Shown piece after piece: positions 1 through 8,093 of a DNA stretch of 27,278 nt. Every line of letters begins with the position of its first letter. Position 1 is the first letter of the stretch. Origin of the DNA: an uncultured Clostridia bacterium (GTDB taxonomy: Bacteria > Bacillota > Clostridia > Lachnospirales > Lachnospiraceae); contig CALZBV010000007.1 of NCBI GenBank assembly GCA_945622055.1, positions 1 through 27,278 of the forward strand. Reading direction: 5' to 3'. Both the position numbers and the translations under genes were made by a program. A model generated the notes under the pieces. It was not told the origin of the DNA and searched no databases. It saw only the letters and a program-made list of their open reading frames with translations.

Positions 1-2549
1 TATCCCGTAGCTTCCGGAATCTCAGCAGTCTTTAAAGACTTACAACGGAGGAAAGCGCAATCGTCAATCCCGTATACACCCTCCGGAATGACAATACTCT
101 TCATCGTCTCACAACCCTCGAACGCAGATGTTCCGATTTCAGTTACATTATCCGGAAGTACAACATCCGTAAGACCTCCGCAGTATGCAAATGCATAGTC
201 CGGAATTCTGTTCACGTTCGGTCCAATCTCAATATTCTTTACAATTGCACCCTTCCACGGAGCCATCGGGTCTCCCCAGCTTGTGTAGAAGGTCGACTTA
301 TAATTCTCACTACTCAGCGCAAGCACATTTATCGTTACATTTTCAAATGCCTGCGTTCCGATTGTCTTGCCGCTCATGTCAAAGCGATCCACCACCAGAG
401 AAGAGCATCCGCGGAATGCATATTCCTCGATCGTAACCACTTCCTCCGGAAGGTTAATGCTCTTTAAGCCTGTACATCCGTCAAACGCATTCTTTGCAAT
501 CTTAATCAGGGAAGCCGGAAGTGTTACACTCTCAAGTGCGGTACAATTGGAAAATGCACCTTCACCGATTTCTGTTACTCCCTCAGGAATCACAACCGAT
601 GTTATCTCCGCACAGTATTCGAAGGCATGGTTCGGGATTGATACAAGCCCCTCACCAAGCACAAGCTCTGCAATATGCGCATCCTTCCAGGTTGTGTACA
701 ACGTTCCCCAGGAGGTGTAACGCTGGGAAGAATACCCGTTCTCCGTAAAAGTAACCGAACCAATGGTTACACCGCAGAATGCATTGTTGCCAATCTTCTT
801 ACCGGAGATTTCAATCGTCGGAATGGAAAGCTTTCCACAGTTATTAAACGCAAAGCTTCCAATCTCTGCAATTGCTGCCGGAAGCTCTGCCTTAGAAAGG
901 TTCGTACAACCGGAAAAAGCATTGTCACCAATCTTAACCACCCCTGCCGGAATCACTACTTCCGTAAGAAGCGTACAGTTTTCAAATGCAGCTTTTGGAA
1001 TCTCGTCCACGCCATCCGGAATCGTAAGCTTTGAAATACCGGTACAGCCGCGGAAGGTCTTCTCTTTCATTGTGTTGATGCCCTTGCCTAAAACAATGTT
1101 TCTCAGCTTATAATTGGCCTGAAAATCTCCAAAGCCGTAAAATTTCGTATAGGAATCCGGGCAGACAAGCTCATAGCAAGGGGCCTTGTCATCAAATGCG
1201 CCTTCAAAGGTATAGTCATTTTTCTTATTCTCTTTTTGGGAATAAAAGCCCTCTACTACATTGCCGTCAGGCGTAGCAGCCGGAAGCTTAATGGAAATAC
1301 AGTCATTCTCAGTAAAGCTGTGAATGAGATTATAGCCCTTCTCAGAAAAACTGGTCACCATATAGCTTCCATCTACCATACGGTACTCGAAACAATCTGC
1401 CTCAAAATCCGGAGTGGCAGTTACCTTGGAATAATCCTTCGGCTCATGCGTAACCTTCGTAATGATGGAGGTATCTACCTTTTTCTCCTGCTTAACATCC
1501 GGGTTGTTCAGGCTCTCAACCAATTCCTCATACGTCTTGTAGCCGTAGTATCTCAGACCATTTTCCGTAAAGGAGCTTCTGCAATTTGCTGCAGAAGAGC
1601 CACTCACACAGAGAGCACCCTGCGTATCTACCATAATGTCACTGTAGGTTCCGTAGGTGTAGTATGCCGAAGCACCGTCACGCACACTGTCAACATCAAC
1701 CTTATACACAAAATAGAGCGTATTGCGGTTTCCGTTGACAGAGAAAATATTTCCCATAAAGGTTGCCTTTTGGAAGCTCTCCGGGTATTTCCAGGTCTTT
1801 GCGGTTTCTGCAAGCTGTCCCTGATACTCCGTATTCAGCCCGTTGATAAACGCATCTGAAATCTCAGACAGGGCGGTCACACGCGCAGCCAGACCGCTTA
1901 CCGTAAAGGTCTTGGTCGTTTCCACCGGGCGCTTCTGGTATGTATTTGCCATAAACTCGGCAATATCCGTTCCGTTGTAGGTATGTGCATTTACCGTTAC
2001 GACATCCCCGTTGGAAAGCCCAGAGTTCTTATCCAGACTAAACTCCAGATCATAGGCCACGGAGTTATAGCGAATTCTTGCGTAACCGTCCGGAGCCGTT
2101 CCGCCAAACTCCACGGTAATGCCCTCAAACACATCAACCTTTTCCATTTCTGTCAGTCCGGAGACCTCAAGCTCAAAGTCATCGTATACAAACTTTACCT
2201 TATGCTCCTTCTCGAACTCGGCAATCTCATCCTCGTCCACCTCCCAGTTTACCTGAATCGTATCACCGTTCGACAATCCTTTTTCACCGGTCTTTACAGC
2301 AAAGGTTTCACCAAAAAGCTTCAGGATATCCTTCTTGCTTACTTCCTCCAGCGGCTTCTCATTGTCATTCAGAAGCTTTCTTGCATCGAACTCGCTCTTC
2401 GTAATCTGACCTACGCTGTCATAGCCTTCGTATTCAATCTCAACGTACTGGTTTACCTCAATTGAGGTTACCTTGCTTCCACAGCCTGCCAGTCCGAAAA
2501 TCGCGATTGCGCCTGCAGTAAGCAGCGCAGCTACATTGATTTTCTTCAT
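1..2549 (-). CDS. BspA-like leucine-rich-repeat surface lipoprotein (partial, C-terminus beyond window)
   Basis: The reading frame is open from the ATG at 2547-2549 to the left edge, about 849 codons, so the C-terminus is missing. The N-terminus is a lipoprotein signal: basic MKK, a hydrophobic stretch, then the lipobox FGLAGC with Cys23 as the lipidation site. An AGGAGG at 2555-2560 fixes the start. The first third holds two related modules of roughly 80 residues, each with an LSNGD(T/V) motif and ending in L-x-V-S-G-L. The rest consists of repeats of the LRR_5 (BspA) type, with phrases such as IPxGVxxIGxxAFxxC and NAFSGCTNLS. Such proteins are exported, lipid-anchored to the outer membrane face and mediate adhesion or binding in other bacteria; the ligand here is unknown. 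It is transcribed alone from the promoter at 2612-2639. Family assignment is firm; the specific role is not known. Confidence 0.9.
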   Translation of the reverse strand, partial: MKKINVAALLTAGAIAIFGLAGCGSKVTSIEVNQYVEIEYEGYDSVGQITKSEFDARKLLNDNEKPLEEVSKKDILKLFGETFAVKTGEKGLSNGDTIQVNWEVDEDEIAEFEKEHKVKFVYDDFELEVSGLTEMEKVDVFEGITVEFGGTAPDGYARIRYNSVAYDLEFSLDKNSGLSNGDVVTVNAHTYNGTDIAEFMANTYQKRPVETTKTFTVSGLAARVTALSEISDAFINGLNTEYQGQLAETAKTWKYPESFQKATFMGNIFSVNGNRNTLYFVYKVDVDSVRDGASAYYTYGTYSDIMVDTQGALCVSGSSAANCRSSFTENGLRYYGYKTYEELVESLNNPDVKQEKKVDTSIITKVTHEPKDYSKVTATPDFEADCFEYRMVDGSYMVTSFSEKGYNLIHSFTENDCISIKLPAATPDGNVVEGFYSQKENKKNDYTFEGAFDDKAPCYELVCPDSYTKFYGFGDFQANYKLRNIVLGKGINTMKEKTFRGCTGISKLTIPDGVDEIPKAAFENCTLLTEVVIPAGVVKIGDNAFSGCTNLSKAELPAAIAEIGSFAFNNCGKLSIPTIEISGKKIGNNAFCGVTIGSVTFTENGYSSQRYTSWGTLYTTWKDAHIAELVLGEGLVSIPNHAFEYCAEITSVVIPEGVTEIGEGAFSNCTALESVTLPASLIKIAKNAFDGCTGLKSINLPEEVVTIEEYAFRGCSSLVVDRFDMSGKTIGTQAFENVTINVLALSSENYKSTFYTSWGDPMAPWKGAIVKNIEIGPNVNRIPDYAFAYCGGLTDVVLPDNVTEIGTSAFEGCETMKSIVIPEGVYGIDDCAFLRCKSLKTAEIPEATG

Positions 2550-2611
2550 ATGTGCCTCCTTGTTTTGCCGGACAGGGGTACCCCTCCCCGCAGCCTTAGT
2601 TATCATTCTAG

Positions 2612-2639
2612 ATTATACCAACAGAATAAAAAAAGTCAA
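2612..2639 (-). promoter_or_regulatory. sigma-70 promoter of the LRR lipoprotein gene
   Basis: On the minus strand TTGACT (2634-2639) is followed after 16 bp by a perfect TATAAT (2612-2617). Transcription would start near 2605, giving a leader of about 55 nt. That leader contains the 12-bp palindrome AGGGGTACCCCT just upstream of the AGGAGG ribosome site, which could form a small hairpin or bind a dimeric regulator. The -35 abuts the T-tract of the mntP terminator. Confidence 0.8.
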
Positions 2640-2668
2640 GAAAAAAAGCCCCTAAATGCATAGAGGCT
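2640..2668 (-). terminator. Rho-independent terminator of mntP
   Basis: On the minus strand AGCCTCTA pairs with TTAGGGGCT around a short loop and is followed by a run of seven T. It lies 13 bp after the mntP stop codon. Confidence 0.8.
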
Positions 2669-2681
2669 ATCCTGCGGTTTC

Positions 2682-3269
2682 TTATCCAAAGATTCCCGTC
2701 AAAAAGATTTCCAGACCAATCGCTATTAAAATCACACCACCCAGTATGGAAGCCTTTCCGGCAAGACGGGTTCCGAATTTCTTTCCAAGCTGAAGTCCTG
2801 CCATACAGATTACAAAGGTCACTGCCGCAATGATTGCCGCACAGGTAAGTGCCATCCAAAAACCATACTCCGCAATCGTGAATCCAACCGAAAGCGCATC
2901 AATGGACGTTGCCACGCCCTGTATCATAAGCTCCGAAAATCCAAGCTTTGCACCGCCTTCCCCGTCCTGCTCATTGTTCAGCCCCTCAAGCAGCATTTTC
3001 CCACCGATAAAGCCTAAAAGCAGCAGAGCAATCCACGGAATCAGCTTTTCAAACACCTTAAAATACTGTAGTACCGTATGTACACAAATCCATCCAAGCA
3101 TCGGCATCAACGCCTGAAATACCGCAAATATGCCTGCGATACCACTCATCCGGCTCTTTTTCATCCCAGGGTCATTCAGTCCGTTTGCCAGTGAAACGGA
3201 AAACGCATCCATCGCAAGACCTACACCTAACAGCGCACTGTTTGCAAAAAACACAACGCTCCAATCCAT
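2682..3269 (-). CDS. mntP: MntP-family manganese efflux pump
   Basis: A 195-residue membrane protein with six hydrophobic segments, matching the usual 180-200 residue length of the MntP (YebN/DUF204) family. Two related halves carry the family's characteristic acidic motifs: AMDAFSVS near residue 20 and SIDALSVG near residue 123, whose aspartates lie within membrane helices and are needed for transport in studied homologues. The family exports Mn2+ and protects against manganese overload. The start was set at 3269 because GGGAGG (3275-3280) sits just upstream; a longer in-frame start at 3326 would lie inside the preceding terminator hairpin. No yybP-ykoY manganese riboswitch is visible, and only about 30 bp separate the upstream terminator from this start, so its promoter is not obvious. 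Confidence 0.92.
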   Translation of the reverse strand: MDWSVVFFANSALLGVGLAMDAFSVSLANGLNDPGMKKSRMSGIAGIFAVFQALMPMLGWICVHTVLQYFKVFEKLIPWIALLLLGFIGGKMLLEGLNNEQDGEGGAKLGFSELMIQGVATSIDALSVGFTIAEYGFWMALTCAAIIAAVTFVICMAGLQLGKKFGTRLAGKASILGGVILIAIGLEIFLTGIFG

Positions 3270-3298
3270 AACGTCCTCCCAAAACAGCTTTCTATTCC

Positions 3299-3334
3299 GC
3301 AAAAAAACCCAAGCATCATCAAACACTTGGGTTT
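3299..3334 (-). terminator. Rho-independent terminator after the metallophosphatase gene
   Basis: A perfect 9-bp stem (AAACCCAAG at 3305-3313 with CTTGGGTTT at 3326-3334) and a 12-nt loop, followed on the minus strand by a run of seven T. It starts 14 bp after the metallophosphatase stop and lies between that gene and mntP. Confidence 0.9.
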
Positions 3335-3347
3335 CTTTCGTATTATT

Positions 3348-4298
3348 CTATTCTTCCGTTTCGTTTTTGTCAAGCGAATCCGTAACCGAAGAACCTCTCG
3401 TCTGCTTCTTCTCTTTCTCCTCAGGCAGTCCGAGCATTGCAAGAATTCCCTTCCGGTGAGCATTCTCCTTCCACGGGTAACGTGACAGAAACTCTCTTGC
3501 CTCTTCCACGGCTTCCTTTCGTGTGCGCAGCATCTTGCCCTGCTTCATCAGCTGGCTCCAGATCATACGCGGATATATCTCCTCCATCGTTTCCAGGCAG
3601 ATGGCACAAAGAAAGCACGGTCCATTCGTAATATCCGAAAAACAGCACCCCCCGTCGAGGTTGATGTCCTGCTTCTGATATCCTATCATCCCCGGCCGGT
3701 TCACCTGATCATCCATCATCAGATAATCATAGCACATCGTAGGCGTGTGTCCGTGAACGACAATCGTGTTCTCATCCACAACGCTGCCGTCTCTTCCCCA
3801 GAGATTCAGCTCCATGCGCTTTTCCTCCGAAATGCCCTCTTCGAAGGAATCCGCACCATGTACAATATCAAACAATATTTCTTTGCCATCGGCAAACTCC
3901 GCACGTACCTCTTTGCGAAGCGGAAGAGTCTGAAAAAATTCCATAATCGGACGCACCTTTTCCGGCGTATCACAGCCATTCTCCCGAAGCACCTCGTCAA
4001 AGCCGTAGCTCGTCTTCGGTCTGGAGTAATTCTTCCGGTTCTCATCCGCATACCATACAGACCACTCATAATACCAGTTCAGTACCATATCCTCATGGTT
4101 TCCGCAAATACACTGATATTTTCCATCCTCGGTAATATTTTTCATTGCCCAGCGAAGCATCTCCCATACCTTTGGTCCACGGTCAATGAGATCCCCCGTC
4201 AGGATAATCACAGCGTCCGGATCCTTTTTCTCAATCTTTTTCCTTAACGCAGTAAATTCGTCGTAACACCCATGGACATCACCGATTACATAGTGCAT
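3348..4298 (-). CDS. PPP-type metallophosphatase (serine/threonine phosphatase / ApaH-like)
   Basis: About 316 residues with the full calcineurin-like PPP signature: GDVHG near the N-terminus, GDLIDRGP about 35 residues later, GNHE near residue 70, a lone VHG in the middle and VHGHTP further on. These bind two catalytic metal ions. The family includes protein Ser/Thr phosphatases and diadenosine tetraphosphate hydrolases; the sequence alone does not separate these activities. The C-terminal 90 residues, rich in charged residues (ending near SLDKNETEE), extend past the catalytic core. I chose the ATG at 4298 because GAGGG (4307-4311) lies about 8 nt upstream and the protein then begins MHYVIGDVHG as in homologues; GTG at 4307 and ATG at 4304 are too close to that site. 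It has its own promoter at 4332-4360. Confidence 0.88.
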   Translation of the reverse strand: MHYVIGDVHGCYDEFTALRKKIEKKDPDAVIILTGDLIDRGPKVWEMLRWAMKNITEDGKYQCICGNHEDMVLNWYYEWSVWYADENRKNYSRPKTSYGFDEVLRENGCDTPEKVRPIMEFFQTLPLRKEVRAEFADGKEILFDIVHGADSFEEGISEEKRMELNLWGRDGSVVDENTIVVHGHTPTMCYDYLMMDDQVNRPGMIGYQKQDINLDGGCCFSDITNGPCFLCAICLETMEEIYPRMIWSQLMKQGKMLRTRKEAVEEAREFLSRYPWKENAHRKGILAMLGLPEEKEKKQTRGSSVTDSLDKNETEE

Positions 4299-4331
4299 CC
4301 CCATCACCCTCTTTCGCCGTACCTTACTTAT

Positions 4332-4360
4332 AGGATAACAAATGGAGCGTCATCTGTCAA
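4332..4360 (-). promoter_or_regulatory. sigma-70 promoter of the metallophosphatase gene
   Basis: Minus strand TTGACA (4355-4360), a 17-bp spacer and TATCCT (4332-4337), about 35 bp upstream of the start codon. Confidence 0.75.
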
Positions 4361-4422
4361 CCAATTTGACCGAAAGAATCGCTCTATTTCGTCATTTTTC
4401 TCATATTTGTCAGACAAACCTT

Positions 4423-5853
4423 TTATCGTCCGAAAAATGTCGCATCCAGTATCGTCTTCTTTTGTGCTTCGTTTCCGTATTTATCGACCTCCGCCTTGCT
4501 CTTTTCTCCGTGTGTCAGACATCCTGCACCCCCGATACAGCCACCGGCACACGCCATACCCTCGATAAAGTTCGCATCCAGAGCATTCTTGGATTTCTTC
4601 AGCAGTGCCAGCCTGCAGGCCTCAATCCCGTCACAGGTGCACGGCTTTAACGTAAATTCCTTGTCCAGCCCCTGCTCCTTCACCGCCTCTGCCACTGCCT
4701 CCGTCAGTCCGCCGGAACGTGCGAAGATTCTTCCGAAATAAGAAGCGTTGTCCAGCACTCCCTCACCAAGCGCCGTAATATCAATGTCACGGCTGTCAAA
4801 CAAGGCCTGAAGCTCCTCAAACGTAAGCACGGAATCCACATATTGATTTACCTCCGGAAGCTTCGCTTCTGCCTTTTTCGCCGTGCACGGTCCGATAAAT
4901 ACAACCTTAGCCTCCGGGTCATGTCTGCGGATATACTCCGCAATTGTCGCCATCGGTGACAGATTTTTCGAAATGTGTTCCGAAAGGTCCGGGAACGTCT
5001 TCCTGATATATTCCACAAACGCCGGACAGCAGGAACTGGTCAAAAAGCCCTTCTCCACAAGCTCCTTTGCTTCCTCCAGTGCTACCAGATCTGCGCCGAG
5101 TGCCACCTCCACGACCGAATGGAAGCCAAGCTCCCGAAGTCCCGTTACAACCTGGCCAAGCTTTGCATACGTAAACTGGCTTGAAATCGACGGTGCAACA
5201 GCCGCATACAGCCGAAAGCCCTTACCGCCTTCGCTTTCCTTTAACAGCCTTACCACGTCCAGAATGTAGGATTTATCCATGATGGCACCAAACGGACACT
5301 GGTACACACATGCACCGCAGGAAATACACTTTTCCTGGTCGATTACAGCAACACCACTCTGAAGGTCACGGGAAATTGCCTTGACTTTGCAGGCATTCTG
5401 GCAGGGCCGCTTACGATTTACAATGGCCGTATACGGACAAACCTTGGAGCAGGCACCGCATTCCTTACATTTTGACTTATCAATATGCGCCACATGATTT
5501 TCATCATAAGAAATAGCACCGAATTTGCAGGCGTCCTCACAGCGATGTGCGAGGCAGCCACGGCATGCATTCGTCACCTCGTAACCACCGACCGGACATT
5601 CGTCGCAGGCAATGTCAATGACCTGAATCACGTTCGGATTTTCACGGTCGCCACCCATGGCGAGCTTGACACGCTCTGATAAAATCGCACGCTCCTTATA
5701 AACGCAGCAACGCATCGTCGGGGTATTCCCCGGAACAATCATCCTGGGAATATCCAGCAGGTTCTCGTAGAGCGTACCGTTCCAGGCCTGTCTTGCAACC
5801 TCACGCAGTACCTTATACTTCAAATGCTGAATCTTTGTGTCAAATTTGCGCAT
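4423..5853 (-). CDS. Monomeric [FeFe] hydrogenase, group B type
   Basis: A 476-residue cytoplasmic iron-sulfur protein. The N-terminal half carries a cysteine-rich region (CDECPVGG, CRGCLAHRCEDAC) and two ferredoxin-type 4Fe-4S motifs, CKECGACSKVC (residues 129-139) and CISCGACVYQC (176-186). The C-terminal half is the H-cluster domain with the three signatures: L1 TSSCCPAF (272-279), L2 GPCTAKK (321-327) and L3 EGMACAGGC (431-439). The CCPAF form of L1, the shortened EGMACAGGC form of L3 and the N-terminal layout fit group B enzymes rather than the well-studied group A. It should couple reduced ferredoxin to H2 turnover, but the physiological direction and role of group B enzymes are poorly established. 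Start 5853 is supported by GAGGAG at 5861-5866; an upstream ATG at 5886 lacks one. No HydE/F/G maturase gene is in the window. Confidence 0.9.
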   Translation of the reverse strand: MRKFDTKIQHLKYKVLREVARQAWNGTLYENLLDIPRMIVPGNTPTMRCCVYKERAILSERVKLAMGGDRENPNVIQVIDIACDECPVGGYEVTNACRGCLAHRCEDACKFGAISYDENHVAHIDKSKCKECGACSKVCPYTAIVNRKRPCQNACKVKAISRDLQSGVAVIDQEKCISCGACVYQCPFGAIMDKSYILDVVRLLKESEGGKGFRLYAAVAPSISSQFTYAKLGQVVTGLRELGFHSVVEVALGADLVALEEAKELVEKGFLTSSCCPAFVEYIRKTFPDLSEHISKNLSPMATIAEYIRRHDPEAKVVFIGPCTAKKAEAKLPEVNQYVDSVLTFEELQALFDSRDIDITALGEGVLDNASYFGRIFARSGGLTEAVAEAVKEQGLDKEFTLKPCTCDGIEACRLALLKKSKNALDANFIEGMACAGGCIGGAGCLTHGEKSKAEVDKYGNEAQKKTILDATFFGR

Positions 5854-5940
5854 AATGTATCTCCTCAGTTTCTTAAAGCTTTCCACTACCTGACAGAACT
5901 CCTTCAGGCAAAAGAAGCTCCGGTATCTACCGCAACTTCT

Positions 5941-5969
5941 ATCGTATCATATCGGCGTTTTCTATGCAA
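5941..5969 (-). promoter_or_regulatory. Probable sigma-70 promoter of the hydrogenase gene
   Basis: Minus strand TTGCAT (5964-5969), 17-bp spacer, TACGAT (5941-5946). The leader would be about 80 nt. The hexamers are imperfect, so moderate confidence. Confidence 0.55.
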
Positions 5970-6002
5970 GAAGAAAAGGTTTCCGAAAAAATATTGTTTG
6001 CT

Positions 6003-6031
6003 TTGACTTAGGGACCAAAAATTGCTATACT
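6003..6031 (+). promoter_or_regulatory. sigma-70 promoter of the parE-parC operon
   Basis: TTGACT (6003-6008), 17-bp spacer, TATACT (6026-6031). It lies back to back with the hydrogenase promoter; transcription would start near 6038, about 65 nt before the parE ATG. Confidence 0.85.
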
Positions 6032-6104
6032 AAAATGAGGAACGCATCGGTTTTCATCCGTGCTTTCCGAATACCTCAAAGAAACAAGGAGTAACAGACA
6101 GGGT

Positions 6105-8081
6105 ATGGAGCAGTATAACGGAAGTCAGATTGTGATTCTGGAAGGACTGGAGGCCGTACGGAAGCGTCCGGGTATGTACATCGGAAGCACCGGAACACGC
6201 GGTCTCCATCATCTCATCTGGGAGATTTTAGATAACGGCATTGATGAGCATCTTGCGGGCTTTTGTAACCGCATCGAAATTGAACTCTTAAAAGACGGCG
6301 GCATTTCGCTGACCGACAATGGCCGGGGCGTCCCGGTCGATATCCACCCGACCAAAAAGATTCCGACGGCACGCGTGGTGTACACCATTTTGCATGCCGG
6401 CGGTAAATTCGGGAACTCCGCCTACAAGGTTTCCGGTGGTCTGCACGGCGTTGGTGCTTCTGTTGTAAACGCCCTCTCCTCCCATATGATTGTGGAGATT
6501 CGTCGTGACGGCAAGGTTTACCGCGACGAGTACAGGGACGGAGGGCACCCGGTTACCGCTCTTTCCGGCGGACTGCTTCCGGTCGTTGGCAGCTGCAAAA
6601 AAGGAGATACCGGGACGAAGGTAACCTTTTATCCGGACGCTTCCATTTTTGAAACCGTTGAGTTTAAGGCCGAGACAATCAAGAAAAAGCTGAAAGAGGT
6701 CGCTTACCTGAACAAGGGACTTACCATTCATTTTTGTGACCGGCAGACCGGTGAGGAGCTCACGTTTTATGAGGAATACGGCATCAAAAGCTTTGTTTCC
6801 TACCTGACCCGTGAGACACACCCACTGCATCCGGAGCCGGTTTACATTGAGGGACGAAGCGGCGAGATTGAAGTAGAGGTCGCCTTCCAGTATACCGACA
6901 CTTATCAGGAGCAGATCAATGCCTACTGTAACCGTATCAATGTTGTAGACGGCGGTACGCTCGTGACCGGCTTTAAAACTGCGCTTACCCGTGTCATGAA
7001 CCAGTATGCCAGAGAACTCGGTATCCTGAAGGAAAAGGACGAGAATTTCGACGGAAAAGATATCCGGAACGGTCTGTTTGCTATTATTTCCATTAAGCAC
7101 CCGGACCCGCAGTTTGAAGGCCAGACGAAGACCAAGCTCGGTAACACCGACGCCAAAACTGCCGTCGATGATGTATTTTCCGGGGAGGTAACCCGTTATT
7201 TTGATAAAAATGTCGAGGAGCTGAAGCTCATTCTCGACAATTCCTTAAAATCCTACAATGCAAGAAAAGCCGGCGACAAGGCACGTAACGCGGTATTAAA
7301 GCAGCTGCAGGACGTTGATTTTAAGAGTAAGCTTGCCGCCTGCTCCTCAAAAAATGCAGAAGAATGTGAGCTCTACATTGTAGAGGGTGATTCCGCAGGC
7401 GGTACCGTAAAAACCGCCCGAAACCGCAAAACGCAGGCAGTGCTTCCGCTGCGTGGTAAGATTCTCAATGTGGAAAAAGCTACTCTTGACAAGATTTTAG
7501 TCAACAATGAAATCAAGTCCATGATTGCCGCCTTCGGCTGCGGCATCAGCGACGAGTTTGATATTTCAAAGCTGCGCTACGACAAGATTATTATCCTGAC
7601 CGATGCCGATGTGGATGGTGCCCACATCAGCACCCTTTTGCTTACATTTTTCTACCGCTTTATGCCGGAGCTTATCCTTTCCGGCAAGGTATACCGCGGG
7701 CTTCCGCCGCTTTATAAGGTAGAGTACGAGGAAGGCAGTGAACCGGTAAAGGAAGCTGCTGCCGGTTCTCTAAAGAAAAAGCCCGCCTCAAAGGGCAAGG
7801 GCAAAAAGGAAAAATATCTGTTCAACGACTTTGAACTGGAAAAATTCCGCAAGGAGGGCAAAAAGATTCTTTCCCTTCAGCGTTACAAGGGACTTGGTGA
7901 AATGGACGCCGACCAGCTCTGGGAGACGACTCTAAACCCCAAAACCCGTATTTTAGCACAGGTTTCGATTAACGATACCGTCGAAGCCGACGAGATCACC
8001 ACTCTCTTAATGAGCAACAATGTTCCACCGCGCCGTGCCTTTATCATGGAAGAGGCCCGCTACGCAAAGCTGGATATCTAA
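6105..8081 (+). CDS. parE: DNA topoisomerase IV subunit B (ParE-type GyrB/ParE)
   Basis: A 658-residue type IIA topoisomerase ATPase subunit. The GHKL ATPase domain begins with EGLEAVRKRPGMYIGSTGTR; the catalytic Glu40 and Mg-binding Asn44 lie in EILDNGID, and GGLHGVGASVVNALS forms the lid-side ATP motif. The TOPRIM domain has EGDSAGG (Glu427) and TDADVDG (Asp500, Asp502), followed by QRYKGLGEMD near residue 592. A lysine-rich insertion of about 20 residues (SLKKKPASKGKGKK region) interrupts the TOPRIM part. Length without the long GyrB insertion, and pairing with a 749-residue A subunit, favour topoisomerase IV (chromosome decatenation) over gyrase. The start at 6105 follows an AAGGAG at 6086-6091; a GTG at 6060 in frame gives a 15-residue extension not seen in homologues. 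The gap to parC is 12 bp. Confidence 0.88.
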   Translation: MEQYNGSQIVILEGLEAVRKRPGMYIGSTGTRGLHHLIWEILDNGIDEHLAGFCNRIEIELLKDGGISLTDNGRGVPVDIHPTKKIPTARVVYTILHAGGKFGNSAYKVSGGLHGVGASVVNALSSHMIVEIRRDGKVYRDEYRDGGHPVTALSGGLLPVVGSCKKGDTGTKVTFYPDASIFETVEFKAETIKKKLKEVAYLNKGLTIHFCDRQTGEELTFYEEYGIKSFVSYLTRETHPLHPEPVYIEGRSGEIEVEVAFQYTDTYQEQINAYCNRINVVDGGTLVTGFKTALTRVMNQYARELGILKEKDENFDGKDIRNGLFAIISIKHPDPQFEGQTKTKLGNTDAKTAVDDVFSGEVTRYFDKNVEELKLILDNSLKSYNARKAGDKARNAVLKQLQDVDFKSKLAACSSKNAEECELYIVEGDSAGGTVKTARNRKTQAVLPLRGKILNVEKATLDKILVNNEIKSMIAAFGCGISDEFDISKLRYDKIIILTDADVDGAHISTLLLTFFYRFMPELILSGKVYRGLPPLYKVEYEEGSEPVKEAAAGSLKKKPASKGKGKKEKYLFNDFELEKFRKEGKKILSLQRYKGLGEMDADQLWETTLNPKTRILAQVSINDTVEADEITTLLMSNNVPPRRAFIMEEARYAKLDI

Positions 8082-8093
8082 TAGGAGGCAGAC

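Noticed and set aside
5949..5956. GCCGATAT on the minus strand upstream of the hydrogenase, as a sigma-D -10 element
   Set aside because: No TAAA-like element lies 14-16 bp upstream, and the hydrogenase has no link to motility.
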